From Solirubrobacter taibaiensis (lineage in GTDB: Bacteria; Actinomycetota; Thermoleophilia; Solirubrobacterales; Solirubrobacteraceae): a DNA stretch of 50,184 nt. The number at the start of each line of letters is the position of its first letter. The stretch's first letter is position 1. Both the position numbers and the translations under genes were made by a program. Below, in pieces: positions 7,635 to 15,696 of the stretch. Location of the stretch: NCBI GenBank assembly GCA_027587225.1, contig JAPDDQ010000053.1, positions 1 to 50,184 on the forward strand. The letters run 5' to 3'. A model generated the notes under the pieces. The model saw nothing but the letters and a program-made list of their open reading frames with translations, did no database searches and was not told the origin of the DNA.

Positions 7635-8942
7635 GTGCTCGTCTTAGCCGATCTACTAACCGCCGAGGACCTCGGCCTGACGCTCGTCGCCGGCGGGGCC
7701 GACGCGCTGGCGCGGGAGGTGGCGGGCGCGCACTCGATCGACGTCGAGGCGCCGACCCGGTTCCTCGAGCGTCACTGGGTGATGCTCACGGCCGGGATGC
7801 GGCTGCGCGGGAGCGCGGCGGCGCAGCGCGCGCTGATCGCCGAACTGGACGAGGCGGGGATCAGCGCGCTCGGCATCGGGCTGGGGCTCGTGTTCCAGCG
7901 CGTGCCGCGGGCGTTGGTCGAGGAGGCTCGCTCGCGCTCGTTCCCGCTGTTCACCGTGCCGCTGGAGACCGCGTTCCGGGACATCGCGGGCTACGTGGCC
8001 CGGTCGTCTTTGTCGAGCGACCTGCACAGCTATCAACGGCTGACCTCGATCCAGCGCCACCTGGTCGACGCGTTGCGCGAGCCGGAGCCGCGCGAGGCGA
8101 TGGTCGCCCGGCTCGCACGCATGCTCGACGCGGGCGTGCTGGTGCTCGACGGCCCGTCCGCGGGCGCCGTGCCCGACGCCGAGCGCGTACGCCGCCGCGT
8201 CGCCGAGCGCGAGTTCGAGGACGACGGCTGGCACGTCGTCACGGTCCCGATCCCGCCTTCGGGCTGGCTGGCCGTGGCGGCGCGCCGCCGGGTCCCCTTG
8301 GCGCGCGCGGCCGCCGCGGCCGCCGTGCCGCTGCTGGCGGCGACGGAGCGCCTGGCCGAGCACGCCCGCGAGCAGGAACGCGCGGTCCGCGCCGCGCTGC
8401 TCGACGAGCTGCTGGAGCTCACGCCCGGCGCCGAGACGCGCGGCCTGGCGGCGCGTGTCGCCTCGTTCGGCGTCACGTTCCCCGCCCGGATCGTCCTCGC
8501 TGAGCAGGGACGGCTCGTTACCCGACACCGCGGAAGGTGGGTGGCCCTGGTCGACGACGAAGGTCCCATCGGCGGCCGTCCCATCCACGGGGTGGAGGGG
8601 GTTCCGCGGTCCTACCGCGACGCGGTGCTTGCGCACGAGCGCGGGCTCCCGGCCTACGAGGCGTTCGACCTGCCGGCGCTCCTGCTGGCCGACGCGGACC
8701 CGGAGCTCGTGCGCCCGCGCGTGGATGCGTTGCTGGACCCGTTGCCCGCGCCCGTGCTGGACGCGCTCAAGGAGTTCTTCGCGCGCGATCAGGACGTCAG
8801 CGCGGCCGCGGCCGCGCTGCACGTGCATCCGAACACGCTGCGGTACCGGCTCGGGCGCGTGGAGGCCCTGCTCGGGCGGTCGTTGCGGTCGCCCGCGACG
8901 ATCGCGGAGCTCATGCTCGCGCTGTCGACACGAGCTTCTTGA
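7635..8942 (+). CDS. PucR-family transcriptional regulator
   Basis: This 435-residue protein has the PucR layout. The N-terminal PucR domain (about residues 1-125) begins VLVLADLLTAEDLGL and contains LERHWVMLTAGMRLRG. A central CdaR/GGDEF-like region follows, and the C-terminal HTH_30 (about residues 375-432) carries HPNTLRYRLGRVEALLG. Such proteins activate catabolic genes for purines, GABA or other amines in response to substrate. Divergence from the aminotransferase makes that gene the likely target. GTG 7635 is chosen because it starts exactly at the conserved first strand and no in-frame ATG lies nearby. The long open frame upstream of 7635 is antisense to the aminotransferase and is not coding. 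The 3' end overlaps a small minus-strand ORF by 32 bases. Confidence 0.85.
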   Translation: MLVLADLLTAEDLGLTLVAGGADALAREVAGAHSIDVEAPTRFLERHWVMLTAGMRLRGSAAAQRALIAELDEAGISALGIGLGLVFQRVPRALVEEARSRSFPLFTVPLETAFRDIAGYVARSSLSSDLHSYQRLTSIQRHLVDALREPEPREAMVARLARMLDAGVLVLDGPSAGAVPDAERVRRRVAEREFEDDGWHVVTVPIPPSGWLAVAARRRVPLARAAAAAAVPLLAATERLAEHAREQERAVRAALLDELLELTPGAETRGLAARVASFGVTFPARIVLAEQGRLVTRHRGRWVALVDDEGPIGGRPIHGVEGVPRSYRDAVLAHERGLPAYEAFDLPALLLADADPELVRPRVDALLDPLPAPVLDALKEFFARDQDVSAAAAALHVHPNTLRYRLGRVEALLGRSLRSPATIAELMLALSTRAS

Positions 8943-9027
8943 CGTGCGGGGCGGCGACGCCCATGACGATCACCGCCAAAGCGCTGGAGGTGACGACGAG
9001 ATCCCAATTTCTTGTCAAGCGAGTCAT
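8911..9027 (-). CDS. Possible 38-residue single-pass membrane peptide
   Basis: This short frame begins MTRLTRNWDLVVTSSALAV and reads into IVMGVAAPHVKKLVSTARA: a basic N-terminus, one hydrophobic helix of about 18 residues, then a basic tail. The layout is typical of small bacterial membrane peptides. The candidate structured RNA at 9058-9124 lies about 30 bases upstream in its own orientation. No clear Shine-Dalgarno is present and it overlaps the end of pucR by 32 bases on the opposite strand, so it may not be expressed. Confidence 0.35.
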   Translation of the reverse strand: MTRLTRNWDLVVTSSALAVIVMGVAAPHVKKLVSTARA

Positions 9028-9057
9028 GTCGTGCTTGAAGGTGACACCGCGGCATTG

Positions 9058-9124
9058 GCGCAACCTTGGGGAAACCCCAAGATCTAGCAGTGCGGAGAAC
9101 CGCACTAAAGCTCGCCGGTTGCGC
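9058..9124 (+). ncRNA. Candidate structured leader RNA: three-way junction
   Basis: The region folds into a closed three-way junction with perfect arms. P1 pairs 9058-9065 (GCGCAACC) with 9117-9124 (GGTTGCGC). P2 is TTGGGG-AAA-CCCCAA at 9066-9080. P3 is AGTGCGG-AGAA-CCGCACT at 9089-9106, extended by AGC (9086-9088) pairing with GCT (9110-9112) across an AAA bulge. No T-tract follows, so a terminator is unlikely. It lies 62 bases upstream of the start of the secreted Asp-box protein. The purine-rich loops favour the plus sense. I could not match it to a riboswitch class I know. Confidence 0.5.
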
Positions 9125-9186
9125 GCCGCGCTGCCACCTGCTGGCCGCCACAAGCGGGGGTCGGGCGGTCCGTAGCTTCCCGGGCC

Positions 9187-11580
9187 ATGCGCTTCCGCCC
9201 TCTGCTGACTCTCGCTGCTGTTTCGACACTGGTTACATTCGCGGCCGCTCCGACGGCCAACGCCAACTGGCTCGGGCTTCCCGGGCTCGGCGCCGGCAAC
9301 GCCGACTGGGTCCGTGAGTACGTCACCGACAGCACGAAGATCACGATGTACGCCGCGACCGAGGACGACGGCGTGTTCCGCTCCGTCAACAACGGCGTCA
9401 CCTGGAACGCGTTCAACACCGGTCTCGAGGGCGTCCCGGGCGCGAAGAACGTCCGCACCGTCTTCACCAGCGGCACGACGGTCTACGCGGGCACCACCGC
9501 GGGCCTGTTCAAGTCCTCCGGCGGCGGCGGCTTTCAGCCGGTCGCGCAGGGTCCTGAGCAGGACCCGAAGAACCCGAAGATGCTCAACGCGCCGGTGCAG
9601 GCCGTCTTCACGGGCATCCTGCCGGGCAGCCCGATGCTCGCGGGCGTCGCCAGCGGTGGCATCTACAAGTCCACCGATGGTGGCGCGACCTGGCAGCCGC
9701 CGTCGCCGGGCAACGGCATGCTGCGCTCGGAGACGGTCTGGAGCATGGGCTCCTTCAAGGACAACGGCGCGCTGATCTACGCGGCGACGCAGAGCGGCAT
9801 CTACATCTCGGAGAACTTCGGCTCCAGCTGGGTGCTGTCCAACGACGGCATCACCGGCATCACGCTGCGCGCCTGGGCCGACGACAAGTACCCGAACATC
9901 TACTACGCGGGCACCACCGACGGGCTGTTCCGCTCGGTCACGGCCGGCCTGACCTGGAACCGGATCAGCGAGGACACGACGGTCCGCGCCATCACGCAGT
10001 TCAACGGGATCAAGACCAAGCGCATCTACGCCGCCACCGACAACGGCGTCATCGCGGGCCAGACCGACCTGCACGGCCTCCCGGGCAAGGCGACGTGGCG
10101 CAAGCTCACGACCACCGGGATGTCGCCCAACACCGAGGTCTGGGGCCTCAACAGCTACATCAACACGCCCGGCACCCTGCTCGCCGGCACGCACGGCGGC
10201 GGCGGCAAGGCGCTGGTCCTCACCCCGCCGGTCTGGGCGGGCGTGAAGCCCACGATCAAGCCGGTCACGGCGGTCGTCGGCGCCAAGCTCGAGGTCGGCT
10301 CCAACGGCACCTGGACCGGCACCCCGACGATCGAGTTCACCTACCAGTGGCAGGACTGCACCGCCGTGTGCACCGACATCAAGGACGCGACCGAGTCCTC
10401 GTACGTGATCCCCACGCAGAACCGCAAGTACCGCGTCGTGGTCACCGCGCAGAACGACTTCCCGCTCGACGACGTCGGCCTCTCCGACAAGGAGAGCGAC
10501 GTGACGGCGGCCTCCGGGCCCAAGCCGGGCACGCTCCCGGGTGACGCTCAGACCAGCACGGGGTCGATCAAGCTCACGCCGGCCGGCCAGCCGCAGCCCG
10601 GCACGATCCTGACGGCGCAGAACTGGCTGTTCAACCCGGCGGCGACGACGTCCACGAGCTTCCAGTGGTTCCGCTGCGTGGGCGTCGGCAACTGCGACAA
10701 GCTCGAGGGCGCCACCGGCATCAACTACACGATCATCGACCAGGACGTCGGCAAGTACCTGTGCGTGGCCGTCACCGGCCAGAACCCGTCCGGTTCCAAG
10801 ACGCTCGACTGCACCGGGCTCTCGGGTGAGGTCCTCGCTCCGGACCCCAAGCAGACCAGCGCCCCGACGATCGCCGGCAACGCCTGGGTCGGCCACACGT
10901 TGCTCTCCGGCGCCGGCCTGTGGGCCTACTCCGGCACGCGCTTCGAGCGGCGCTGGATGCGCTGCAACGCCGAAGGCGGGAGCTGCGAGTACACCGGCGA
11001 CAAGGCGACCACCTACGTGATCAAGGCCGCTGACCTCGGCAAGCGCCTGAAGGCCGAGATCGCCGCCGACTCGAACATCGCTAACAAGCTCCCGCACCCG
11101 GCCTACGTCTACACGCCGCTGAGCGAGGTCGTGACCGAGGCCCCGGTGGACCCCGTGGTGCAGGGCGGCGGTGGCAACGGCGGTGGCGACGGCGGCGGCA
11201 ACGGCGGCGGGCAGAACGGCGGCGGTGGCGGCGGCGGCCAGAACGGTGGCGGCGGGCAGAACGGCGGCGGCCAGACGCCCCCGCCGCCCGGCGACAAGAT
11301 CGCGCCGGCCCTCTCCGCCAAGGTCGCAAGCGCGAAGATCAAGCGCGGCGCCGCGCTGTCGCTGAAGATCACGATGTCCGAGGCCGGTTCCCTGGTGGTC
11401 GAGTACCGCAAGGGCAAGAAGAAGGCCGCGTCGTTCAAGGTCAAGGTGGCCGCGGGCAAGCGCACGGTCAAGCTGCCGAAGAAGAAGCTCGCCAAGGGCT
11501 CGTATACCGCGGTGATCGTGCCGGTGGACGCGGCGGGCAATCGCGGGGTGGCGAAGAAGGTGTCGTTCAAGGTGCGCTAA
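9187..11580 (+). CDS. Secreted Asp-box beta-propeller protein with Ig-like repeats
   Basis: This 797-residue protein has a signal peptide (residues 1-26, ending TANA). Residues about 30-340 carry at least four Asp-box-like turns (SVNNGVTW, STDGGATW, SENFGSSW, SVTAGLTW), the signature of BNR/sialidase-type beta-propellers. About residues 345-650 hold three Ig-like repeats of the kind common in Solirubrobacterales surface proteins, with Cys pairs and a recurring GTWTGTP/FTYQW pattern. A Gly/Asn/Gln-rich flexible linker (about 658-698) follows, then a Lys-rich C-terminal beta domain (KRGAALSLKITMSEAG). No catalytic residues are evident, so adhesion or binding is more likely than sialidase activity. 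It does not carry the TLSTTTP C-terminal domain of the proteins at 15872-30448. A structured RNA candidate lies in its leader. Confidence 0.8.
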   Translation: MRFRPLLTLAAVSTLVTFAAAPTANANWLGLPGLGAGNADWVREYVTDSTKITMYAATEDDGVFRSVNNGVTWNAFNTGLEGVPGAKNVRTVFTSGTTVYAGTTAGLFKSSGGGGFQPVAQGPEQDPKNPKMLNAPVQAVFTGILPGSPMLAGVASGGIYKSTDGGATWQPPSPGNGMLRSETVWSMGSFKDNGALIYAATQSGIYISENFGSSWVLSNDGITGITLRAWADDKYPNIYYAGTTDGLFRSVTAGLTWNRISEDTTVRAITQFNGIKTKRIYAATDNGVIAGQTDLHGLPGKATWRKLTTTGMSPNTEVWGLNSYINTPGTLLAGTHGGGGKALVLTPPVWAGVKPTIKPVTAVVGAKLEVGSNGTWTGTPTIEFTYQWQDCTAVCTDIKDATESSYVIPTQNRKYRVVVTAQNDFPLDDVGLSDKESDVTAASGPKPGTLPGDAQTSTGSIKLTPAGQPQPGTILTAQNWLFNPAATTSTSFQWFRCVGVGNCDKLEGATGINYTIIDQDVGKYLCVAVTGQNPSGSKTLDCTGLSGEVLAPDPKQTSAPTIAGNAWVGHTLLSGAGLWAYSGTRFERRWMRCNAEGGSCEYTGDKATTYVIKAADLGKRLKAEIAADSNIANKLPHPAYVYTPLSEVVTEAPVDPVVQGGGGNGGGDGGGNGGGQNGGGGGGGQNGGGGQNGGGQTPPPPGDKIAPALSAKVASAKIKRGAALSLKITMSEAGSLVVEYRKGKKKAASFKVKVAAGKRTVKLPKKKLAKGSYTAVIVPVDAAGNRGVAKKVSFKVR

Positions 11581-11621
11581 CCGCGGGAACGGCGAACTGC
11601 GAGCACGCCCGTGTCCGCCGC

Positions 11622-11658
11622 GTCAAGAAACTCGTGCTTCGCATACAAGTTTCTTGAC
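11622..11658. terminator. 11-bp inverted repeat GTCAAGAAACT / AGTTTCTTGAC, possible terminator or operator
   Basis: The two arms (11622-11632 and 11648-11658) are perfectly complementary with a 15-base loop. The element starts 42 bases after the stop of the Asp-box protein gene, where a terminator is expected. The arms are unusually A/T-rich for this genome and no T-tract follows, so an operator is an alternative. Confidence 0.4.
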
Positions 11659-11704
11659 CCGTCGGGGCGGGCGTGCTGTTTGCGGGTGAGCCGGGTTCCC
11701 CGGA

Positions 11705-11720
11705 CTGAGCGAACGCTCAG
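11705..11720. promoter_or_regulatory. TetR-operator-like palindrome CTGAGCGAACGCTCAG
   Basis: This 16-base element has two perfect 6-base arms around GAAC. TGAGCG-N2-CGCTCA-type palindromes are typical targets of TetR-family repressors, but no TetR gene or divergent promoter is nearby. It may be a relic or act as a small hairpin. Confidence 0.35.
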
Positions 11721-11857
11721 GCGTTCACCGCTATGCGACCACAAACGATCAAGCGTGATCGGTCGTGACACGCGAGGTGCGAGTTTTACCCCCTATAGGG
11801 CGGAAAAGTCGACGTTCGCGTGGCAAGGGCGATGATCGTTTTGCCGCGAGGAACGTC

Positions 11858-13048
11858 TCACCCCTCCTCGATGCTGTCGTTCGCCAGGGCAGCGAGGCGC
11901 TCGGCCAACAACGCGCGGTCCGCGTCACTCTCGGCCAGCGGCAAAGCCGCGTTCAACGCCACCCGCGCTTCGGCCACGCGCCCCAACCGTGTCAAGAGCT
12001 CCGCCCGCACCGCGTGGAACAGGTGGTAGGTCCGCAAGTCGAGCTCGTCCACCAACACGAGCGCCTCGGCCGCGCCGCCTACCTCGGCAACGGCCACCGC
12101 GCGGTGCAGCTCCACCACCGGCGTCGGCGTGAACACGAGAAGCTGGTCGTACAACGCCACGACCTGCGCCCAGTCCGTCGTCCCTTCGCTGTGGACGGCG
12201 TTGATCGCGGCCTGCACCTGGTACGGCCCGGGCTGATTGCGCGCCAGCGACCGTCGGACCAGCGCCTGGCCCTCCGCGATCATCGTGGCGTCCCACAGGC
12301 CGCGGTCCTGGTCGCGCAGCAGCACGCCGCCTTCTCGCGCGGTGCGGCGCGAGTGCACGAGCAGCATCAGCGCGAGCAGCCCGAACACCTCGGGCTCGTC
12401 CGGCATCAGCGCCGCCAACGCGCGGCCCAGCCGGATCGCTTCCTCGCACAGCTCGCCGCGCGGCCCGACGTAGCCCTGGTTGAAAATCAGGTAGACGACC
12501 GCGAGCACGCCCTTCAGCCGCTCGGGCAGGTCGGCTTCGCGCGGCACGCGGTACGGGATCTTCGCGTCGCGGATCTTGCCCTTCGCGCGCACGAGCCGCT
12601 GGGCCATCGTCGGCTCGGGCACGAGGAACGCGCGGGCGATCTCCGCCGTGGAGAGCCCGCCGAGCAGGCGTAAGGTGAGCGCCACCCGCGCCGGCACCGC
12701 CAGTGACGGGTGGCAGCACGTGAAGATCAACCGCAGGCGATCGTCCTGCACCGGCCCCACCTCCTCCGCGGGACCGGCCGACTGCTCGGCCAGGAGCGCG
12801 GCCTGCGCGTGGCGATCGTCGCGCGAAGCCTCGCGGCGCAGCCGGTCGATCGCGCGCCGGCGGGCGGTGGTGATGATCCACCCCGCGGGGCTCGGCGGGA
12901 CGCCGTCGACCGGCCAGCGCTCCAGCGCGGCGGCGAACGCCTCCTGGACCGCTTCCTCGGCGATGTCGATGTCGCCGAAGACGCGGACCAGGACGGCCAC
13001 GGCGCGCCCGTGCTCGGCGCGGAAGGCATGTTCGACGTCGACGTTCAC
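11858..13048 (-). CDS. ECF RNA polymerase sigma factor with C-terminal TPR-like extension (ECF42-type)
   Basis: This 396-residue protein contains sigma region 2 (about residues 5-75, AVAVLVRVFGDIDIAEEAVQEAF then PAGWIITTARRRAIDRLRR) and region 4 (about 110-165, LRLLGGLSTAEIARAFLVPE then AQRLVRAKGKIR). A roughly 220-residue C-terminal helical extension follows (YLIFNQGYVG...LALMLLVHSRRTAR). This architecture and the adjacent DGPF gene are the hallmarks of the ECF42 group, in which the C-terminal extension, not an anti-sigma factor, is thought to control activity. GTG 13048 overlaps the stop of the upstream DGPF gene (GTGA), so the two are translationally coupled. Upstream in-frame codons lie inside the DGPF gene and are rejected. 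Confidence 0.9.
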   Translation of the reverse strand: MNVDVEHAFRAEHGRAVAVLVRVFGDIDIAEEAVQEAFAAALERWPVDGVPPSPAGWIITTARRRAIDRLRREASRDDRHAQAALLAEQSAGPAEEVGPVQDDRLRLIFTCCHPSLAVPARVALTLRLLGGLSTAEIARAFLVPEPTMAQRLVRAKGKIRDAKIPYRVPREADLPERLKGVLAVVYLIFNQGYVGPRGELCEEAIRLGRALAALMPDEPEVFGLLALMLLVHSRRTAREGGVLLRDQDRGLWDATMIAEGQALVRRSLARNQPGPYQVQAAINAVHSEGTTDWAQVVALYDQLLVFTPTPVVELHRAVAVAEVGGAAEALVLVDELDLRTYHLFHAVRAELLTRLGRVAEARVALNAALPLAESDADRALLAERLAALANDSIEEG

Positions 13049-13389
13049 CCGTTGAAGGGGCGGACCTCGATCGGCAGCCCGGTGATGACCTGCGCGCTCT
13101 TGCGGCTCCACTCGAGCGCCGCGTCGAGATCCTCGACCTCGATCACCGTCAGGCCGCCGATGTGCTCGTGCCCCTCGGTGTAGGGCCCGTCGGTCACGAG
13201 CACCTCACCGTCGCGCGCCTGCACGACCGTCGCCGTGCTCGGATCGTGCAGGCTGCCGGAGAACACCCAGACGCCGGCGTCCTGCATCTCCTGTTGGAGC
13301 GCGTGGACGTTGCGCGAGATCTCCGCGAGATCGAGGTCGGCCGGCGGCGGGCCGTCGGGCTGGTGGACAATCAGTGCGTATCGGGTCAT
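13045..13389 (-). CDS. YCII/DGPF-domain protein, partner of the ECF sigma factor
   Basis: This 114-residue protein belongs to the YCII-related DGPF family. It has the expected N-terminal strand (MTRYALIVH), the central SGSLHDPSTATVVQ and the eponymous DGPF-like motif as DGPYTEGHEHIGG. These small proteins form ferredoxin-like dimers and are almost always encoded beside ECF42 sigma factors; their biochemical role is unsettled. The gene precedes the sigma factor with a 4-base overlap. ATG 13389 is preferred; GTG 13395 would add two residues. Its start lies about 25 bases from the divergent broken methyltransferase. Confidence 0.9.
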   Translation of the reverse strand: MTRYALIVHQPDGPPPADLDLAEISRNVHALQQEMQDAGVWVFSGSLHDPSTATVVQARDGEVLVTDGPYTEGHEHIGGLTVIEVEDLDAALEWSRKSAQVITGLPIEVRPFNG

Positions 13390-13414
13390 ACCCACTACAC
13401 GAACGAGATCCGCG

Positions 13415-14092
13415 ATATCGACATACGACGACCTTAGTTCCGTCTACGAGTAGCTGACGCCCGAGGCGTTGCGCACGCCGGAGGGCCACGTCGCGGCGTT
13501 CGCGCCCGTCATCGAGGCGCTCCCGCCCGGCGCCCGCGTGCTCGATGCCGCCTGCGGGATCGGCCTGCTCGCCACGGGGCTCGCGCTGCGTGGTTTCCGC
13601 ACCGAGGCCACCGACGCCAGCCCGGGCATGGTCGCGCGCACCCGCGCCACGGCGGCCAGGCATCACGCCGAGTTGCGCGCGGGCGTGTGCGCGTGGGAGG
13701 ACCTCCCGCCCGGCCCGCGCTTCGACGCCGTGTTCTGCGTCGGCAACTCGATCGGCCACGCACGCGACCGCCGCGCCGCCCTGCAGGCGCTCGCGGGCAC
13801 GCTCAAACCCGGAGGTGCGCTCGTCCTGACCTCCCGCAACTGGGAGCGCGAACGCGCGCTCGGCTCGCGCACCGACGGCACGCACACGTGGGAGATCCCG
13901 GAGCGCTGGGACGAGCCGCACACCGTCACGGTGGCCGTGGGAGCCGTGAGCGAACGCCTCACGTACTGGCCGTTCACACACGCGCAACTCCAGGAGGATC
14001 TCCGCGCGGTGGGATGCACCGCGATGGAGAGCACCTACACACCACAAGTAGAGCGCTACATGGTCTGCGCCACCGGGTACCCTCGGACATAG
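13415..14092 (+). pseudogene. SAM-dependent methyltransferase interrupted by an in-frame TAG
   Basis: Most of a class I methyltransferase is open from 13454 to 14092. Motif I is VLDAACGIGLLATGLALRG, followed by the acidic TEATDASPGM and GALVLTSRNWERER. One codon upstream, the same frame reads STYDDLSSVYE-TAG-LTPEALRTPEGH, with TAG at 13451-13453 where related proteins have a Trp (TGG). The likely original start is also lost: the frame opens at ATA 13415, followed by TCGACATACGAC. Both changes are G-to-A. Either the gene is decaying, or a shortened protein starts at TTG 13469 and lacks about 18 residues. The SAM-binding core is otherwise intact. Sequencing error cannot be excluded. Confidence 0.65.
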
Positions 14093-14995
14093 ATGCCCGA
14101 CGTGGTCAGTGGTCTGTCGCCGGGATGGCTGGCGCTGGGCGTGGTGCTGCACTTGGCGAACCAGGTGGCCCGCGGGCTGGGCTGGTTCTCCGTCATCCGC
14201 ACGACGAGCGAAGCGCCGCCGCGCCGCCGTGACGCCCTCACGGCGTGGGTGGCGGGCGCCGGAGCGGGCGGTGTGGTGTCCGCGCGCGGGGGAGACGCGG
14301 TGCGCGTGCTCCTGCTCGCCCGCCGGATGCCCGGCCGCGGGACCCGCGCGCTGCTGACCGGCACGCTCGTCGCCGAGGCGGCGGGCGAGACCCTGCTGGG
14401 TCTCGGCCTGCTGACGCTGGCGCTGGGTATCGGTGTCGGACCGGACGTCTCACCCGACGCGCAGACCGGTCTGATCGTCGCCGCCACGCTGCTGACGCTG
14501 ACCGGCGCGGTCCTGCTCGGCCGCCGTCACCCGAAGTCCCGCCGCTTCTTCACGCGCGTGAAGACCGGCTGCTCGGCGCTCAAGTGCCCGAAGACCTACG
14601 CGCGCCACGTGCTGCCGTGGCAGTTGCTCTCGCGCGTGCTGCGGCTCGCGGCGCTCGGCTGCTTCCTCGCCGCGTTCCACCTGCCGGCGACGTTCGCGGC
14701 CGTCCTGCTGGTCACGTTCGCGCAGTGCAGCGGGCGGCTCGTGCCGTTCTCGCCCGCGAGCGTGGGCGCCGGCGCGGCGATCCTCGCCGCCTCGTTCGGC
14801 CCGGTGACCGGCCAGTACGTGCCGGCGGAGCAACTCGCCGCGTTCTTCATCGGGACGAGCACGGTGCTGACCGTGGTCGGCACCGCGCTCGCGCTGATCC
14901 TGTGCGCGACTCAGGCTTCGGCGAACGCGCGGCCCAAGCTGGACGGCGTCGGCCGCTTCACGCGGATTCGCGCCGCCATGAGCACCAGGCCGTAG
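14093..14995 (+). CDS. Flippase-like (UPF0104 / lysylphosphatidylglycerol synthase TM-type) membrane protein
   Basis: This 300-residue polytopic membrane protein has about seven hydrophobic helices. The pattern fits the UPF0104/LPG_synthase_TM family: an N-terminal helix ending in HLANQVARGLGWFSVIR, then GAGAGGVVSARGGDAVRVLLLARRM, and a later VTFAQCSGRLVPFSPASVGAGAA. Members move or flip lipids, or form the membrane part of MprF; here there is no cytosolic aminoacyl-transferase domain. ATG 14093 follows directly on the methyltransferase stop. The last 85 bases overlap the convergent PAP2-type gene, so the Lys/Arg-rich C-terminal tail is encoded antisense to that protein's tail. Confidence 0.75.
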   Translation: MPDVVSGLSPGWLALGVVLHLANQVARGLGWFSVIRTTSEAPPRRRDALTAWVAGAGAGGVVSARGGDAVRVLLLARRMPGRGTRALLTGTLVAEAAGETLLGLGLLTLALGIGVGPDVSPDAQTGLIVAATLLTLTGAVLLGRRHPKSRRFFTRVKTGCSALKCPKTYARHVLPWQLLSRVLRLAALGCFLAAFHLPATFAAVLLVTFAQCSGRLVPFSPASVGAGAAILAASFGPVTGQYVPAEQLAAFFIGTSTVLTVVGTALALILCATQASANARPKLDGVGRFTRIRAAMSTRP

Positions 14996-15696
14996 CCGAG
15001 CGCGGCGGCGGCGAGGCCGGCGACCGCGTCGAAGAAGAAGTGGTTGCCGGTGGCGACGACCGCCAGGCCGACGACCGGGCCCCACAGCAGCGCGGCCCAC
15101 TTCAGCACCGGGTTCTTCAGCACCGCGAACAGCGCGAACCCGACCGCCACGGCGAAGCCGACGTGCAGCGAGGGCACCGCGGCGAGCTCGTTGAAGAAGC
15201 TCGTCGAGAAGTTCGACGTCATGCTCATGCCCGTCTGCGAGGTGATCGTGTCCTTGATCCCGAGCCCGGCCAGACGCGGGGGAGCGACCGGGAACAGGCC
15301 GTAGACCGGCACCGAGATCAGCCACGTCGCCAGGATCGTGTTGCGCAGCGTGGCGTAGATCGCCCACGAGCGGTTGTAGAGGAAGATCAGCACCGCCGGG
15401 ATGACGCCGAGCTGCGCCGCCAGGTACAGGCGGTTCAGGACCCACATCACCCAGCTGCCGTCGAGCGCGTTCTGGACCGAGGACTCGACCCCGACGCCGA
15501 CGGCGTTCTGCAGGTCGACGATCCAGTGCGCGTTGGCCGTCGCGTCGGCGAGGTCACCGATCGTGAAGAAGCGCGCGACCGTGTACACGGCGTAGGCGAG
15601 CAGGAAGAGGCCGATCTGCATGCGGGCTCGCCGGGAGAACGGCAGCCGCACACCGGCAGTGGGGCGGAAAGTCGAGGCGGCGAGCATGCAATGCAA
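14911..15696 (-). CDS. PAP2-superfamily membrane phosphatase / inositolphosphotransferase-like protein
   Basis: This polytopic membrane protein of about 261 residues has PAP2 motifs of the Aur1/Ipt1-like subfamily: FPVAPPRLAG, the SLH motif in AAVPSLHVGFA and the GNHFFFDAVAG segment with the catalytic His. It probably hydrolyses or transfers a lipid phosphate at the outer membrane face. TTG 15696 has a GGAGG ten bases upstream; ATG 15687 would shorten it by three residues. It is convergent with the flippase-like gene and overlaps it by 85 bases, and both gene products are lipid-related membrane proteins. Confidence 0.8.
   Translation of the reverse strand: MHCMLAASTFRPTAGVRLPFSRRARMQIGLFLLAYAVYTVARFFTIGDLADATANAHWIVDLQNAVGVGVESSVQNALDGSWVMWVLNRLYLAAQLGVIPAVLIFLYNRSWAIYATLRNTILATWLISVPVYGLFPVAPPRLAGLGIKDTITSQTGMSMTSNFSTSFFNELAAVPSLHVGFAVAVGFALFAVLKNPVLKWAALLWGPVVGLAVVATGNHFFFDAVAGLAAAALGYGLVLMAARIRVKRPTPSSLGRAFAEA

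Larger units (their letters stand above)
11581..11857. other. Intergenic gap between convergent genes, containing several inverted repeats
   Basis: No convincing gene is present. The gap holds a long AT-containing inverted repeat (11622-11658), a TetR-operator-like palindrome (11705-11720) and the 10-base palindrome CCCTATAGGG (11791-11800). Its base composition is less GC-rich than the flanking genes. The operator-like elements would be unexpected in a purely convergent gap, so it may be the remains of a lost regulatory region. Confidence 0.5.

Noticed and set aside
9058..9124. Identity as a c-di-GMP-I riboswitch
   Set aside because: The junction shape is suggestive, but the conserved core segments I remember for that class are not present, so the element is left unassigned.
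11791..11800. CCCTATAGGG (in TACCCCCTATAGGG) as a copper-repressor site
   Set aside because: Only the left half fits a TACCC-type arm; the right half reads AGGGCGG. There is no adjacent target promoter, so it is only mentioned as a palindrome.
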